Source: Sweltsa coloradensis
Taxonomy: Eukaryota; Arthropoda; Insecta; Plecoptera; Chloroperlidae
DNA length: 64,000 nt
Assembly: GCA_024449915.1 (NCBI GenBank)
Contig: JAMZAV010003171.1
Span: forward strand, 186,001 to 250,000
Direction of reading: 5' to 3'
Below the pieces are notes generated by a model. That model ran no database searches, was not told the origin of the DNA, and saw only the letters and a list, made by a program, of their open reading frames with translations. Position 1 is the first letter of the stretch; the number at the start of each line of letters is the position of its first letter. A program made the translations under genes and the position numbers. Below are positions 55,511 through 64,000 of the stretch, piece after piece.

Positions 55511-55605
55511 TGGATTTTACTCTCATTGTGGACCAAAGAAAGGTAAACTGTTCGATAGGTAAACTGCGTCCTATTCCCTCTTAATGCCTTGTAACACTAT
55601 TTATA

Positions 55606-56034
55606 TAAATAAATAAATTAATTAATAAATTTTTATTTAGAGTCTACCCACTCAGTTATATAACTGATTTTCAGTGGGGGACTTTAAATCAAAGCGACTA
55701 AGCCTACCCTGTAGGCTCCGACGCAATCGACGAGTGAGCGATAACCAACCAAAGATCGATATTTTTAATAGAAAATATAGCAATCAGTGGTATGGACAGT
55801 GCGAACACCCGCAAATCAATGCCAGAATCAACAAGGCCGATTCAGAACAACTCTGAAATTTATTATGTGCTTCGTTGCTAGGACGGCTCCAAAGTCACCG
55901 TTTACTAACTCCTAAGACAAGAACTGATGGACTTAAGTCCAAATCAGAAGTTAAAAAACTTCTGACTTTGACGGGAATCGAACCCTGGACCTTCTGCATT
56001 GGAAGCAGATACGCTAACCACAAGACCAACGAGC
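55606..56034 (-). mobile_element. SINE-A copy 2, tRNA-derived SINE
   Basis: The same head, body and (TTTA)n tail as 2936-3352. This copy keeps a better B box (GGGTTCGATTCCCGT in reverse) and A box (TTGGTCTTGTGGTTAGCG). The anticodon loop TTCCAAT would read CCA, if the ancestor was a tRNA with that register. Confidence 0.9.
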
Positions 56035-56532
56035 CATCATTGTTTGTGTGTGTTGTAGACGAGAGTGTTGGCAAGGACTCGTACAAGGAAGATTCGCGAA
56101 GCACTTTAGACGTGATGTCATCAACAACCAATCAGAATCGACATTCCGTCATAGTTCAGGGGAAACGGAGCCACCCCTACTGTTGTTATGCAAGCAGACG
56201 AAAACAAGAGTGGAGCAAAACTTGTAAGGCGGCAACTGTCACGTAACCAGAAAGAAAGCCACTCACCCTGCAGAGAATGAAAAGAAAGAAAAAGAAAATG
56301 GGAACAATGTTAAAACGATATGCCTAGGCCTACAATAGAAGATGGGCCTAATGAAAATTAGTTGAGCGTAGTCCTAGCTTAAATATCACTGAAATCGCAA
56401 AGTGTTCCCAGGTTTAATCCTTTCCAATTATTGAATGGGGAAAGTGATTCAGAGAAAATGAATCTAGAGAATCTAGGGCCTCAATGGCATACACAATTGA
56501 AAAGTTAAAGTAAGAAAATGGCAACCTGAAGC
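56035..56532. other. Unassigned stretch
   Basis: A frame continuing from the SINE (VDESVGKDSYKEDSRSTLDV) is open to 56246 but unrecognised. A purine-rich AAAGAAAGAAAAAGAAAA run lies at 56281. Confidence 0.3.
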
Positions 56533-56985
56533 AAGTAAGTTAGTTAGTTAATGTTGTTTTAGGGCACTCAACAGTAGAGATACCAGTGCCCATGTCAATG
56601 GTATTGGAATCTTCCAAATTTTCTTTTTCCATAATTGTGGATTACCACCATGTTTTCTTCTTTCCAATGGGAGGAACGTAAGGGAAGACGAGGGGGGTTA
56701 ATGGGAAGGAGTAAGGATGTTGGATAGGATGGGTTAAAAAGGGTGGGAACGGAGGAGTGCTCGTTGCAGAGAGGGCCGGCAAGTATGGAGACGAAAAAAG
56801 TGAAAGAAGAAAATAAATATGAGTAAGGCTGTGTGAATGAAGAAATGTATGGTAATAAGTTGTGCGAGAGCTCTCTTTGCAACACGCACCCCAACCGGCC
56901 AGAGCTCGCCCTTAGTTTTGGGGAATACACTACTCCCCTACTCACAGGCCAAACCACGGGAAGGTAGCAAGTTGGACTTTGAAGG
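56533..56985 (-). mobile_element. Rep-C copy 2
   Basis: AGTTAGTTAGTTAATGTTG through GGTAGCAAGTTGGACTTTGAAGG, over 90% alike to 24176-24626 by eye. Bases 56986-57224 hold nothing recognised. Confidence 0.85.
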
Positions 56986-57224
56986 CCCAAAAGAAAGAGC
57001 TTGACATGTACAAGTCAATGATGAGTTAAAGGTAACTATGAATTAAGTAGCCTTTGCAATTATTTTAACGTAATTTTCCAATTTTCTTGATATTGGAATT
57101 GTTGATAAATTTGATAGTTAAATTATTATTTATTAGTACTTATTTATATCTATCTATCTTCGTTTTTTGTCGGACCTGAAGCTGCAAGTCCTCCAAACAA
57201 GTTGCCCGTAAAAGAAAATCAAGG

Positions 57225-57372
57225 AAGGATTGGATATTGCTTAACGTCTTATATTTATGCAACTTAGCTAATCGAGACGAAGGGGGGGACGTAAGGGGTG
57301 ACGCGGGGGGACAAGGGGTGGACAGGCCTGTGCTGGTCAGAACCAGCCACAAGCGTATGGGGAGGGCAGGGG
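57225..57372 (-). mobile_element. Rep-D copy 8 (tail half)
   Basis: GGATTGGATATTGCTTAACGTC through GGGGAGGGCAGGGG, then joined within 40 bp to Rep-E at CACAACACTGAGAT. Confidence 0.85.
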
Positions 57373-57409
57373 CAGATTTGGATGTCACAACTTGGGGTGT
57401 GACCGAGCA

Positions 57410-58210
57410 CAACACTGAGATAATGAGCACTTCCCGGACAAGCAGGCCAGATTAATGAGGAAACAAACTATGGAAAGAACGTTAACCCTACTGACAGACA
57501 ATGCCACATACATGCACAAAAATGTGCTTCAAACAATGAGTAATTTGCAACACATACACAGGGAATTCGGTATAACAAAAACCCAAGCACAGGAACTGGA
57601 CACCTCCTTTGTGTGACTAGGCTCTCATCCCAAACTGAACAGAACCTGACACTTTCTGAACATCAATCCCTCAAGCTGTACAGACAGAACAGACCGAGAC
57701 CTACACGAACATAACAAACACTTCCCTGACAAGCAAGACAGAAAAAGAGCGAACAAACCTCCCTGCCTGGACAGAAGAGACAATCTCCCGAAGTTCACAA
57801 ATATTAAAGAGAACTATGCAAGAATACAACAGCCAAGACTTGGTCAAACAACACATTCAGCAGTGACAGACGCTAACTCCGTGTACTGAGGAGGCTCGAC
57901 ACGAACAGACCGTAGAGCGGAGACAAAACACGTCCGCCAGCGACGAGAATGACAGACCGACTGCGAGTGCGAGGCTACGCTGTGTGTGAGCAAAGGTGGT
58001 AGTCAAAAGGTGCGGGGCGGCGAGGTCATATCGATGCTATACGTAAAGTGCATTGAAACTCTTCAAAATTGTGTTGATGACAATAGCACATGAACTCTAA
58101 GAGGTGTAATTTATTGGTTGTGATTGATATTTCTATATGTGCAGTGAGGTTTATCGTGACGATACTGGAGTGTCGCATATATTGCCTTATCCATGGATTT
58201 AATGTTATCA
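57410..58210 (+). repeat. Rep-E copy 4
   Basis: Partial front unit (57410-57600), second front unit (57605-57970) and rear part with GGTAGTCAAAAGGTGCGGGG (57986) and GCAGTGAGGTTTATCG. Longest continuous rear part, ending TCCATGGATTTAAT. Confidence 0.75.
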
Positions 58211-58239
58211 TAGAATTTAAAACAACTTTTTTAACTTCA

Positions 58240-58392
58240 CAAAGCTGCCCCGAAGGCCAAGAAGGTTGTGATAGGTGACAATTTGGCTATGTGCCTTCCC
58301 CCAAACAGTAGCCCAAACTCCACACACATATGCCAGCCACTGGGCGTGGCTTTCTTCAGGCCGATGAAAGAAGCTTGGAGGAAAGTTTGAAG
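58240..58392 (+). pseudogene. Second pogo-type transposase fragment
   Basis: KAKKVVIGDNLAMCLPPNSS and THICQPLGVAFFRPMKEAWR. The same blocks as 8105-8260, with the ~60 bp between GDN and PPNS deleted and the third Asp (QPLD) changed to Gly. Dead. Confidence 0.8.
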
Positions 58393-58395
58393 TTA

Positions 58396-58575
58396 TTTAG
58401 TTAGTTCGTGTTGTTTTAGGGCACTCAACAGTTAAGTTATCAGTGCCCATAATTTTTGCCCATAATATAAAATATAAAATTTCAGTTAGCATTGCCGACG
58501 GCAAGATTCGAGCTACATGCAGTCGACGACTCCTAATGTTTTTAAACACCATGTCTCTACTGTGAGTTGCGACGG
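58396..58575 (-). mobile_element. Rep-F with tRNA-like part
   Basis: TTAGTTAGTTCGTGTTGTTTTAGGG tail, TATCAGTGCCCAT, then on the minus strand a B-box-like GTAGCTCGAATCTTGC (about 58500-58518) about 60 nt from a weak A-box-like stretch. This suggests Rep-F and its relatives are tRNA-headed SINEs. Confidence 0.5.
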
Positions 58576-58929
58576 AAAGTCGTAGTCAACGGTCTACGGG
58601 GCAGCACTCTTCTGCGAGGGCGCGGCGTGGAAGTATTCCTTGTTGAGTGGAAAGTTATTGTTGTTACTTGTTACGTGTCATGTTATATTATGAATATTTA
58701 ATAAGGTATTTTCTTGGTTCATAAATTATGTAATACACTTACTTTCACCAAATGTCCAATATTTTTATTTCTCATTTTATTATTTGTTGACATGTTTGTA
58801 TGCCTAGCTGCAAGAATATAATTCAAAGGCATAGGGTATTACACTAACGTGCTAATTGTTAAAGAGACAATATCATTTTATAACTTATAATATACGAAAC
58901 TTGTAACATAATTAATGTAAGATGAGGAA
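58576..58929. other. Unassigned AT-rich stretch
   Basis: No recognised gene or repeat. Confidence 0.3.
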
Positions 58930-59085
58930 GTATCAGACATCAGACATCAATTTGACTTTATTTAACTTTAGTTCTTGATTGTGTCTGCATTTATGTAGGC
59001 GTATATAGTTTTATTTAGCTGTCCTCCTTTGTAAATTAGTTTTTAAAACTGAATAATAATAGAAAATAAAACTGAACTGAATAGG
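58930..59085 (+). mobile_element. LINE 3' UTR and tail fragment
   Basis: TTTGACTTTATTTAACTTTAG ... AATAATAGAAAATAAAACTGAACTGAATAGG. AATAAA followed by (CTGAA)n is a typical LINE 3' end. No coding part is left. Confidence 0.5.
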
Positions 59086-59181
59086 ATAGAAGTTAGGCCT
59101 GAATAAATAAAAGTAAATAAAATAGACCCTACGGCTAAGTACTACTAGATCCAATTTTAAAAAATGAATTGTATTTTGTAG

Positions 59182-59366
59182 AAAATAATGAAGTGTTGCA
59201 ATCACTGTTGTCGGAAATCCTGCCGCCAAAACGCTCTAGGCAAATCCCAGTAGAAAATTTGGAAAACAACGACAAATCTGATGGTTGGAACGAAGAGTTG
59301 GACAATGATGTGTATGACGACCAGCAAGGGCCATCAACGACAGTCGAAGATAAGAATGTGGACACG
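59182..59366 (+). CDS. Candidate internal exon, acidic protein
   Basis: Acceptor TGTATTTTGTAG and donor ACG|GTATGT enclose 185 bp open in one frame: NNEVLQSLLSEILPPKRSRQ, PVENLENNDKSDGWNEELDN and QQGPSTTVEDKNVD. Low-complexity acidic with a basic PPKRSRQ patch that could be a nuclear signal. No family was recognised. Splice-site strength and the open frame are the only support. Confidence 0.35.
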
Positions 59367-60690
59367 GTATGTAAAATGTGGCTTGAAGCAAATTTATTTA
59401 TTTTACCCTGTGTCTAGGCTATTTCTGATTGCAATAGGTTGAGAGGGGTATTTAGACCAAAGGAAGGTATGTGGGTTCGAATCTCGCATAAGGTATGGGT
59501 TTTTGTATTTGTCCTTCATCTTCATCTGGGTAGGCTTTCACCCCTCATTGTTTCAAATAAGAAATACAGTATTGCAATTATAAAAGATGTTAAACAACAA
59601 AAAAACAAACAATATAGGCCCTATCAACAATTCAATTACCAGTTTTATTGGCTGTCAGTCAGTACCCTCCCTACCACATGTAAATAAGCTGTTTATACTA
59701 TAGCTGTTTATAAAACATTGGTTTCTGCACATAAAATGTTTTAAAATGTTTTTTAATGGTTTAACATTTGAAAATCCATCGATTGTACAACCCTTGGATT
59801 GATCCAAGACTGTGTTAGCAGCTCCATTATTAGTAATAAGTTCTACCATTTGTATGTGAAATTTTTATGTTTTTAAAAAGTGACCTTTTGGTATAAATTT
59901 TTATTTGGACGGACATTTCCAGTTGCTATGGTTGCAAAGGAGTTAAATGTTTTTTCTATTGAGTTCTTTGGAAAAAGATATGTCACTCAAATATTGATTT
60001 TGGACATTCCAAAGTTAATACCTAATCATGGCAGCATCAGTTAATGCAATTTTTTATAAAAAATGTTTAACAAAAATGACAATAGATGATATTCGATTTG
60101 AACTTTGTATTCAAACTTTTCTTCGACAGGTTTTTTTGGGAAAAAAGAGAACTTTTGGAGAAATTATTTGCCAAGCTCATAAAACAGAAAGTTAACCTAA
60201 AAAAGTCATTAAATAAGTATATGATAAAGAAGTCAAATAATTCACAGAATAATATGCGACATGAGTATAAAAATCCTGTTAATGTGAATAAACAGATTAT
60301 CGTACCAGACCTTGACAAACAAGAAAGATTTCTAAATTTGATCCGTTAGGCACTATAATTCGCGTAATGTGTGTGATAGGCCTACACATTCCATGGAGAA
60401 GATTAAAGTTGCCCTTCCAGACCTTAAAAAGAAAGGGAAAACATATTCAAAACTTGAAAAAAAGGTCTTAGAACAAATGTTGAATGAAGAAAAATTTCTT
60501 AAAATAATTGCAAATCTAGACAACATTGTAATAAATTTAAAATAAAGGGGTGTCACATTAAAGGATTTGTTGTGGATATTTGCAATGCTAAAGTTAGCAT
60601 ATTGCAAAAGGATATTGTAGATATAAAAAAATTAGACATAACTGCTGTTGAAACATCTGATCTTCATTAAAACAGTAGGCCTACCATTGC
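59367..60690. other. Mostly unassigned; Lys-rich frames
   Basis: GTGGGTTCGAATCTCGCA at about 59470 is B-box-like, with only a weak A box ~50 nt upstream. Plus frames at 60086-60349 and 60390-60543 are open and Lys/Asn-rich (EKRELLEKLFAKLIKQKVNL), possibly coiled coil, without a family match. Their opposite-strand frames are shadows. Confidence 0.3.
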
Positions 60691-60894
60691 CCCAAGTGAC
60701 CTGTGGTGAAACATAACCGTTCAATTCCTGGCAACAACAAAGACAAGGCCAATCACTTTTCAACGCAACTGAATTCCCTGTTCTCCCATCATACTCGAAT
60801 GGATGTTAAGCCGAGGCCCAGGATGGCCAGCCACCTAGTTGCTCGTTCTACTGATCCGAGGCTCTCAACCGGTAAACAGCCTACCCCCAAACTT

Positions 60895-61340
60895 ACAAAT
60901 CTAGTAATCAGCGACTCAATGTTTGTTGGGGTGCAGCTACATTAAGCCAAACGACATCTATATCCTGGAAACCCATCCAGGCATACAACCATTTCAGCTA
61001 CAAACACTGCTAGAGTCAAGAACTGCTGACCCCAATGTATGCGTCGTAGTGTTGCACTGTGGCACAAATTCTCTAAACCGACGTAGCATTGGGCAAATAT
61101 CTAATGATATGTATCAACTGCTCAGGACTACCCAAAAAACAATTCCCACGTGCCTCAATCGCCTACACCTCCATCGCACACCGCAGGGATATAGAATGCA
61201 AGGACTTGGTGGAAGAAGTCAACAGTGAATTAAAAGAATATGTAACTTACTGCAAGCCACTTATGTTGAGACCAACAATTCAATATGCCCAGCACGCCAT
61301 CTGTCCAAAGGAGGCCTACCCCCCAAACAAGCAGGGTCAT
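60895..61340 (+). pseudogene. LINE ORF1: SGNH-esterase-like domain
   Basis: LTNLVISDSMFVG carries the block-I Ser (usually GDS; here SDS). IKPNDIYILETHPGIQPFQL and CVVVLHCGTNSLNRRSIGQI follow, with GTNSL matching the block-III GxN. SNDMYQLLRTTQKTIP and, after a frame change near 61150, RRDIECKDLVEEVNSELKEY and YPPNKQGHATI (the block-V region) complete it. SGNH esterase domains are known in ORF1 of CR1-like LINEs, where they are thought to help RNP or membrane interactions. Frame changes near 60945 and 61150. Confidence 0.75.
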
Positions 61341-61680
61341 GCCACCATCCACAATTGTTGGCCGAAAATGTGCCCCAGTAATGAGTTGGCGACCAACACC
61401 TTCACTTACCTACACCGTTCCCAAAATAAAAAAAACAAGTTTCAGCCCCACTCCCCGGGTCCGCAACCATCCCCATCAATCACCACAAAGAGATCGGGCA
61501 GGCCCAGACAGTCAACGATTGAGCTTGAGGGCAATCTATTTCCAATTCGATTCCACAAAACTTTTCTCCCAACCCCACAAAAAGCATACCAGCTCAGTCT
61601 ACTTTTGGTCCAGATTCCTCCCACTCCAAACCCCCTACTACATCATACCGACCAGCAAACCACAAAGCCCACCCAATTTG

Positions 61681-62090
61681 GCCTCAACAGTCACAGAGCT
61701 CCAAGGAAACCTATTTGACGCCCCCTCATTAATTCCCCTCGTGCACTGGGGTTGGGGCTGATTTTAAAATGAGCCAAGGCATCGCAGCTAGTTTCAAAAG
61801 TAATTTGGCTGTGTGGACCACCTGATTCAACAAAGGAGAGGAGTCGGAAGCTTCCCCAACACCCATGCGGAAGGCAGAGTCATCTTCTACCTGACAACTA
61901 AGCAGGTCTCGAGAAGTAAGCCGCTTGCACACGACCTACGAGCTACCCTAAAAAACCTCCGAGCATACTGTGATTTCTACCACATTGACAAACTTGCCAT
62001 GCCCCGCATTGGGTGTGTCCTAGATCATATGTACTGGCCATTTGTCAAGGCCATGATTGATGATATATTTCGCGACTCAAGAACGCAAAT
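61681..62090 (+). pseudogene. LINE ORF1: macrodomain of TARG1/OARD1 type
   Basis: ELQGNLFDAPSLIPLVH starts the fold. After a change near 61748 comes GADFKMSQGIAASFKSN, the phosphate-binding loop, and after another near 61815 SFPNTHAEGRVIFYLTTKQV and KLAMPRIGCVLDHMYWPFVK. TARG1/OARD1 removes ADP-ribose from glutamate using a Lys in the Y-L-x-T-K strand and an Asp in the P-R-I-G-C-x-L-D loop. Both positions are Lys and Asp here. Length (~130 residues) fits a small macrodomain. Function in a LINE is unknown; binding or removal of ADP-ribose at nicked DNA is speculation. Confidence 0.75.
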
Positions 62091-62299
62091 TCCCTCGTTT
62101 TACACTCCCATTCCCTCGCCAACATCCAGATTGACCATGTATCTTCCAACAAAATTCTTTTTTTCCTCTGCAACTGCCCCCACTTGGGTGCCCTTTACTC
62201 CATCCCAACACAACCCCCACCACAGAGGTTTGATCCTGATGGACGTCAGCGTTACTGCCGAGCCACAGCCTGCGTTAGTTACGGCCCCTCTCGCCGAGG

Positions 62300-62620
62300 A
62301 GGCCAAATCCAAGGAGGGACAAGTTACCCAATCGCCTTCCTTCACGGATGTGGAGACTAACACATATGAAGAAGACGGGATCGCCCAGTCGCCTCCTCTC
62401 GCTGTCGCCAACTTTGGTCAAATCTGAGGAAGACCAGGCCAGCCAATCGCCTCCTCCGCGGTCGAGGAGACTACTAAATATGAAGAAGATGGGACTTCCC
62501 AGTTGCCCCCTCTTGATGTTGCTGACGTGGCCAAATCCGGGAAGACCAGGTCAACCAATCGGCCTCCTCCATGGTCGAGGAGACTTTCTCAGCTGTGTCA
62601 CCGTCGCAACCCGTGATTGC
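62300..62620 (+). repeat. Acidic tandem repeat in LINE ORF1, unit about 115 bp
   Basis: C(A/G)AATCG(C/G)CCTCC, GTCGAGGAGAC or GATGTGGAGAC, and GAAGAAGA(C/T)GGGA recur at about 62329, 62446 and 62558. The protein unit is roughly E..Y-E-E-D-G-x-x-Q-x-P-P-L-x-V-A. The copies are already shifted relative to each other. Confidence 0.6.
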
Positions 62621-62984
62621 AGGGATCCATCCTGCACGAGGTCCCTGGACTGGACCTACCCGTGACTGCAACCGAGCTTCCGTCGCACAGGCAACCCCAT
62701 TAATTACAACCCCTAAACTATTGTCAATAAAAAAAGTAAAAAAGGCTAAACTCCACCCCACACGTAACCCAGCCCTCCAGAACCACTAAAGTAAACCACA
62801 AAGCCCCTTTAATCACTCTAAAATTGTAAATTTCTTTTGCTCAGCCAACAAGTGTTGCCAATTTAAAAAAAAACTAAGGCAAGGAACACAGTCGCCCCTA
62901 ATAATACCCGTCTGCTTATGGGCCCCCGCCACAAACCACTAACAACCTCGCCTAAAATCTGCTCGACTCTGAACAAACCCAACA

Positions 62985-63690
62985 AATCAATACAGAGCCC
63001 TAAATCGCATTCCTTAATATCTGCTCAATCGGAACAAAATCGAAGGAAATTGAGCTTCTCACCAAGCGCCTCTCCCCTGATATCTTTTGCTTCTCCGGAC
63101 AATGGCTTACTCCACACGAAATTAACTCCTTTTCCATCTCCCGGCTACGCTAATATTGACCTTTCTGTCGCTCCCCGTTCAATCCATGGAGGTGTCGCAA
63201 TCCTTGCCAAACCCCACCTCAACCTCATTCCCATCCCTGAAGTCAAACCCTACTGCACCGAGAAAGTGTTTGAATGGGGTGGCAGGTTCTTGGCGCTCTC
63301 TCGATCAGCCTTTATAATTCTCTCTGTCTACCGTTCCCCTCTTGGTGACTTAAATACATTTTTCTCCAAGCTTGATGAAGTGCTCATCCTTCTCACCAAG
63401 AAAAATTTTCCCAAAGCAGACTTAGTCTTATGCAGTGACCAAAAATGTGGGCCTGCTTACCCAATCACCATCCCGATCTAAACTGCTCGATCTGGGCCCA
63501 CTCCTTCAATATCATTGAAACCATTGATACACCAACCCGTGTCACTGCCACTAGCAGCTCTCTTATCGACAACTTTTCACTTCTCTCACCCAGCATTGTT
63601 TTCCCGTCAGCTCTACGACCCTGGCCGTCTGACCCCTTACCTCCTCATTCTCAACCTTTATCTCTCCAAAACCACCCCCAAAAATGAAGG
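62985..63690 (+). pseudogene. LINE ORF2: APE endonuclease
   Basis: Reading in several frames: a LNICSIGTK-like start (about 63015), SFSISGYANIDLSVAPRSIH (63130-63185), GGVAILAKPHLNLIP, FIILSVYRSPLGDLNTFFSK (63312-63370), a GDxN-like box near 63440 (SDQKxx), and IIETIDTPTRVTATSSSLID (63512-63570). Three or more single-base shifts. The motif order matches CR1-type endonucleases, which nick target DNA for priming. Confidence 0.8.
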
Positions 63691-64000
63691 TAATGAAACG
63701 CTCTTTCAGTCCCAACAATACAGACAAAATTTCTAACACGGCTAAGTGCAGAAAATTGGCAGTCACTGTCAACTCCTGGAGATGCAGAGTACTCTCTCTA
63801 GTTTCTTTCCACTTTCCTGTTCACTTCAATAATCATTTCCGCTAAAAAGCTGTCCCCGCTTTAAAACCCAAGGGCAATTCCTGGGTCCACAAAACTGGAT
63901 CCGAAGCCCAGACCTTGCGATCCTTTCAATTTCGAACTGAAGTCGACTAAAAACTTCGCTAGTAAACACAATATCGGAAATTTTAAAAAAGTCTCAAAGC
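63691..64000 (+). pseudogene. LINE ORF2: linker between endonuclease and RT (partial)
   Basis: NTAKCRKLAVTVNSWRCRVL, KPKGNSWVHKTG and SEAQTLRSFQF keep the (K)PKxxxW(V/I)TxGI and LRxL pattern of the CR1 linker. It runs off the window. The minus frame at 63563-63772 is a shadow. Confidence 0.65.

Larger units (their letters stand above)
60691..64000 (+). mobile_element. CR1-like LINE, 5' and middle part, running off the window
   Basis: Coding pieces all on the plus strand in the order SGNH-like domain, Pro/Ser-rich linker, macrodomain, acidic tandem repeats, APE endonuclease, RT linker. Spacing fits one element with ORF1 (about 60.7-62.8 kb) and ORF2 (from about 62.98 kb). The RT must lie beyond 64000. 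Several frame changes in every part. Confidence 0.75.

Noticed and set aside
55966..56032. tRNA gene
   Set aside because: Same as the other SINE-A copy; better A and B boxes but still no acceptor stem.
62100..62411. 103-aa minus-strand frame over LINE ORF1
   Set aside because: Opposite-strand shadow of the Pro/Ser and acidic repeat region.

Overview
This window looks like intergenic or intronic DNA from a multicellular, probably marine, invertebrate. It has spliced exons with GT..AG borders, LINE, Penelope, copia and DNA-transposon relics of animal type, tRNA-derived SINEs with short tandem tails, and no bacterial-style gene packing. The palindrome TAGGCCTA and its variants recur throughout. 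I cannot name the species. No ordinary host gene is certain. Almost every long open frame is a piece of a mobile element, usually broken by frameshifts, and most short ORFs are reading shadows.

Layout. 0.3-1.6 kb: Penelope GIY-YIG relic and LINE RT relic. 1.7-2.8 kb: a duplicated repeat split by a 760-bp inverted-repeat element. 2.9-5.1 kb: a tRNA-derived SINE and a broken XPG-like nuclease gene with a Cys-rich tail. 6.1-7.2 kb: LINE 3' end. 7.2-9.6 kb: pogo-type transposon and small derivatives. 9.6-13.4 kb: LINE RNase H, a BED-finger gene fragment with an intron, nested MITEs, and a LINE endonuclease. 13.9-16.2 kb: first copy of a long repeat (Rep-E) split by a 1.3-kb TIR element. 16.8-20.2 kb: LINE C-terminus, then a Tx1/L1-like LINE with ORF1 and ORF2 joined by a TAATG overlap. 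21-25 kb: Harbinger, hAT and P-element relics. 25.4-26.8 kb: second Rep-E with a cleanly inserted P-type MITE. 27-31 kb: Rep-D copies, LINE, OTU and hAT pieces. 32.9-35.9 kb: membrane ORF and a putative long LTR. 36-40 kb: copia end, MITE, Harbinger exon, hAT duplication, piggyBac. 40-45 kb: LINE, OTU and Rep-D fragments.

45.0-52.6 kb is a stack of insertions. A minus-strand copia element (LTR plus gag) was hit separately by a 304-bp LINE tail and by a 6.1-kb hAT transposon. The hAT was then hit by a 3.36-kb foldback element. The foldback has 1.16-kb inverted arms built from ~330-bp tandem units, and its core encodes the same Cys-rich tail as the XPG-like gene at 3.3-5.1 kb. Target duplications and restored reading frames support each step.

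52.6-60.7 kb holds a LINE gag, MULE and Myb/SANT-like relics, and more Rep-C, Rep-D, Rep-E and SINE copies. 60.7-64 kb is a CR1-like LINE running off the window. Its ORF1 region joins an SGNH-esterase-like domain to a macrodomain resembling TARG1/OARD1, with the family's catalytic Lys and Asp positions kept. It lies just upstream of the APE endonuclease of ORF2. I consider this the most unusual coding arrangement here.

The elements do not form a pathway. They record successive invasions. The repeat families with short-tandem tails (Rep-B, C, D, F) and Rep-E all seem to lie in one orientation, which is unexpected for independent insertions.
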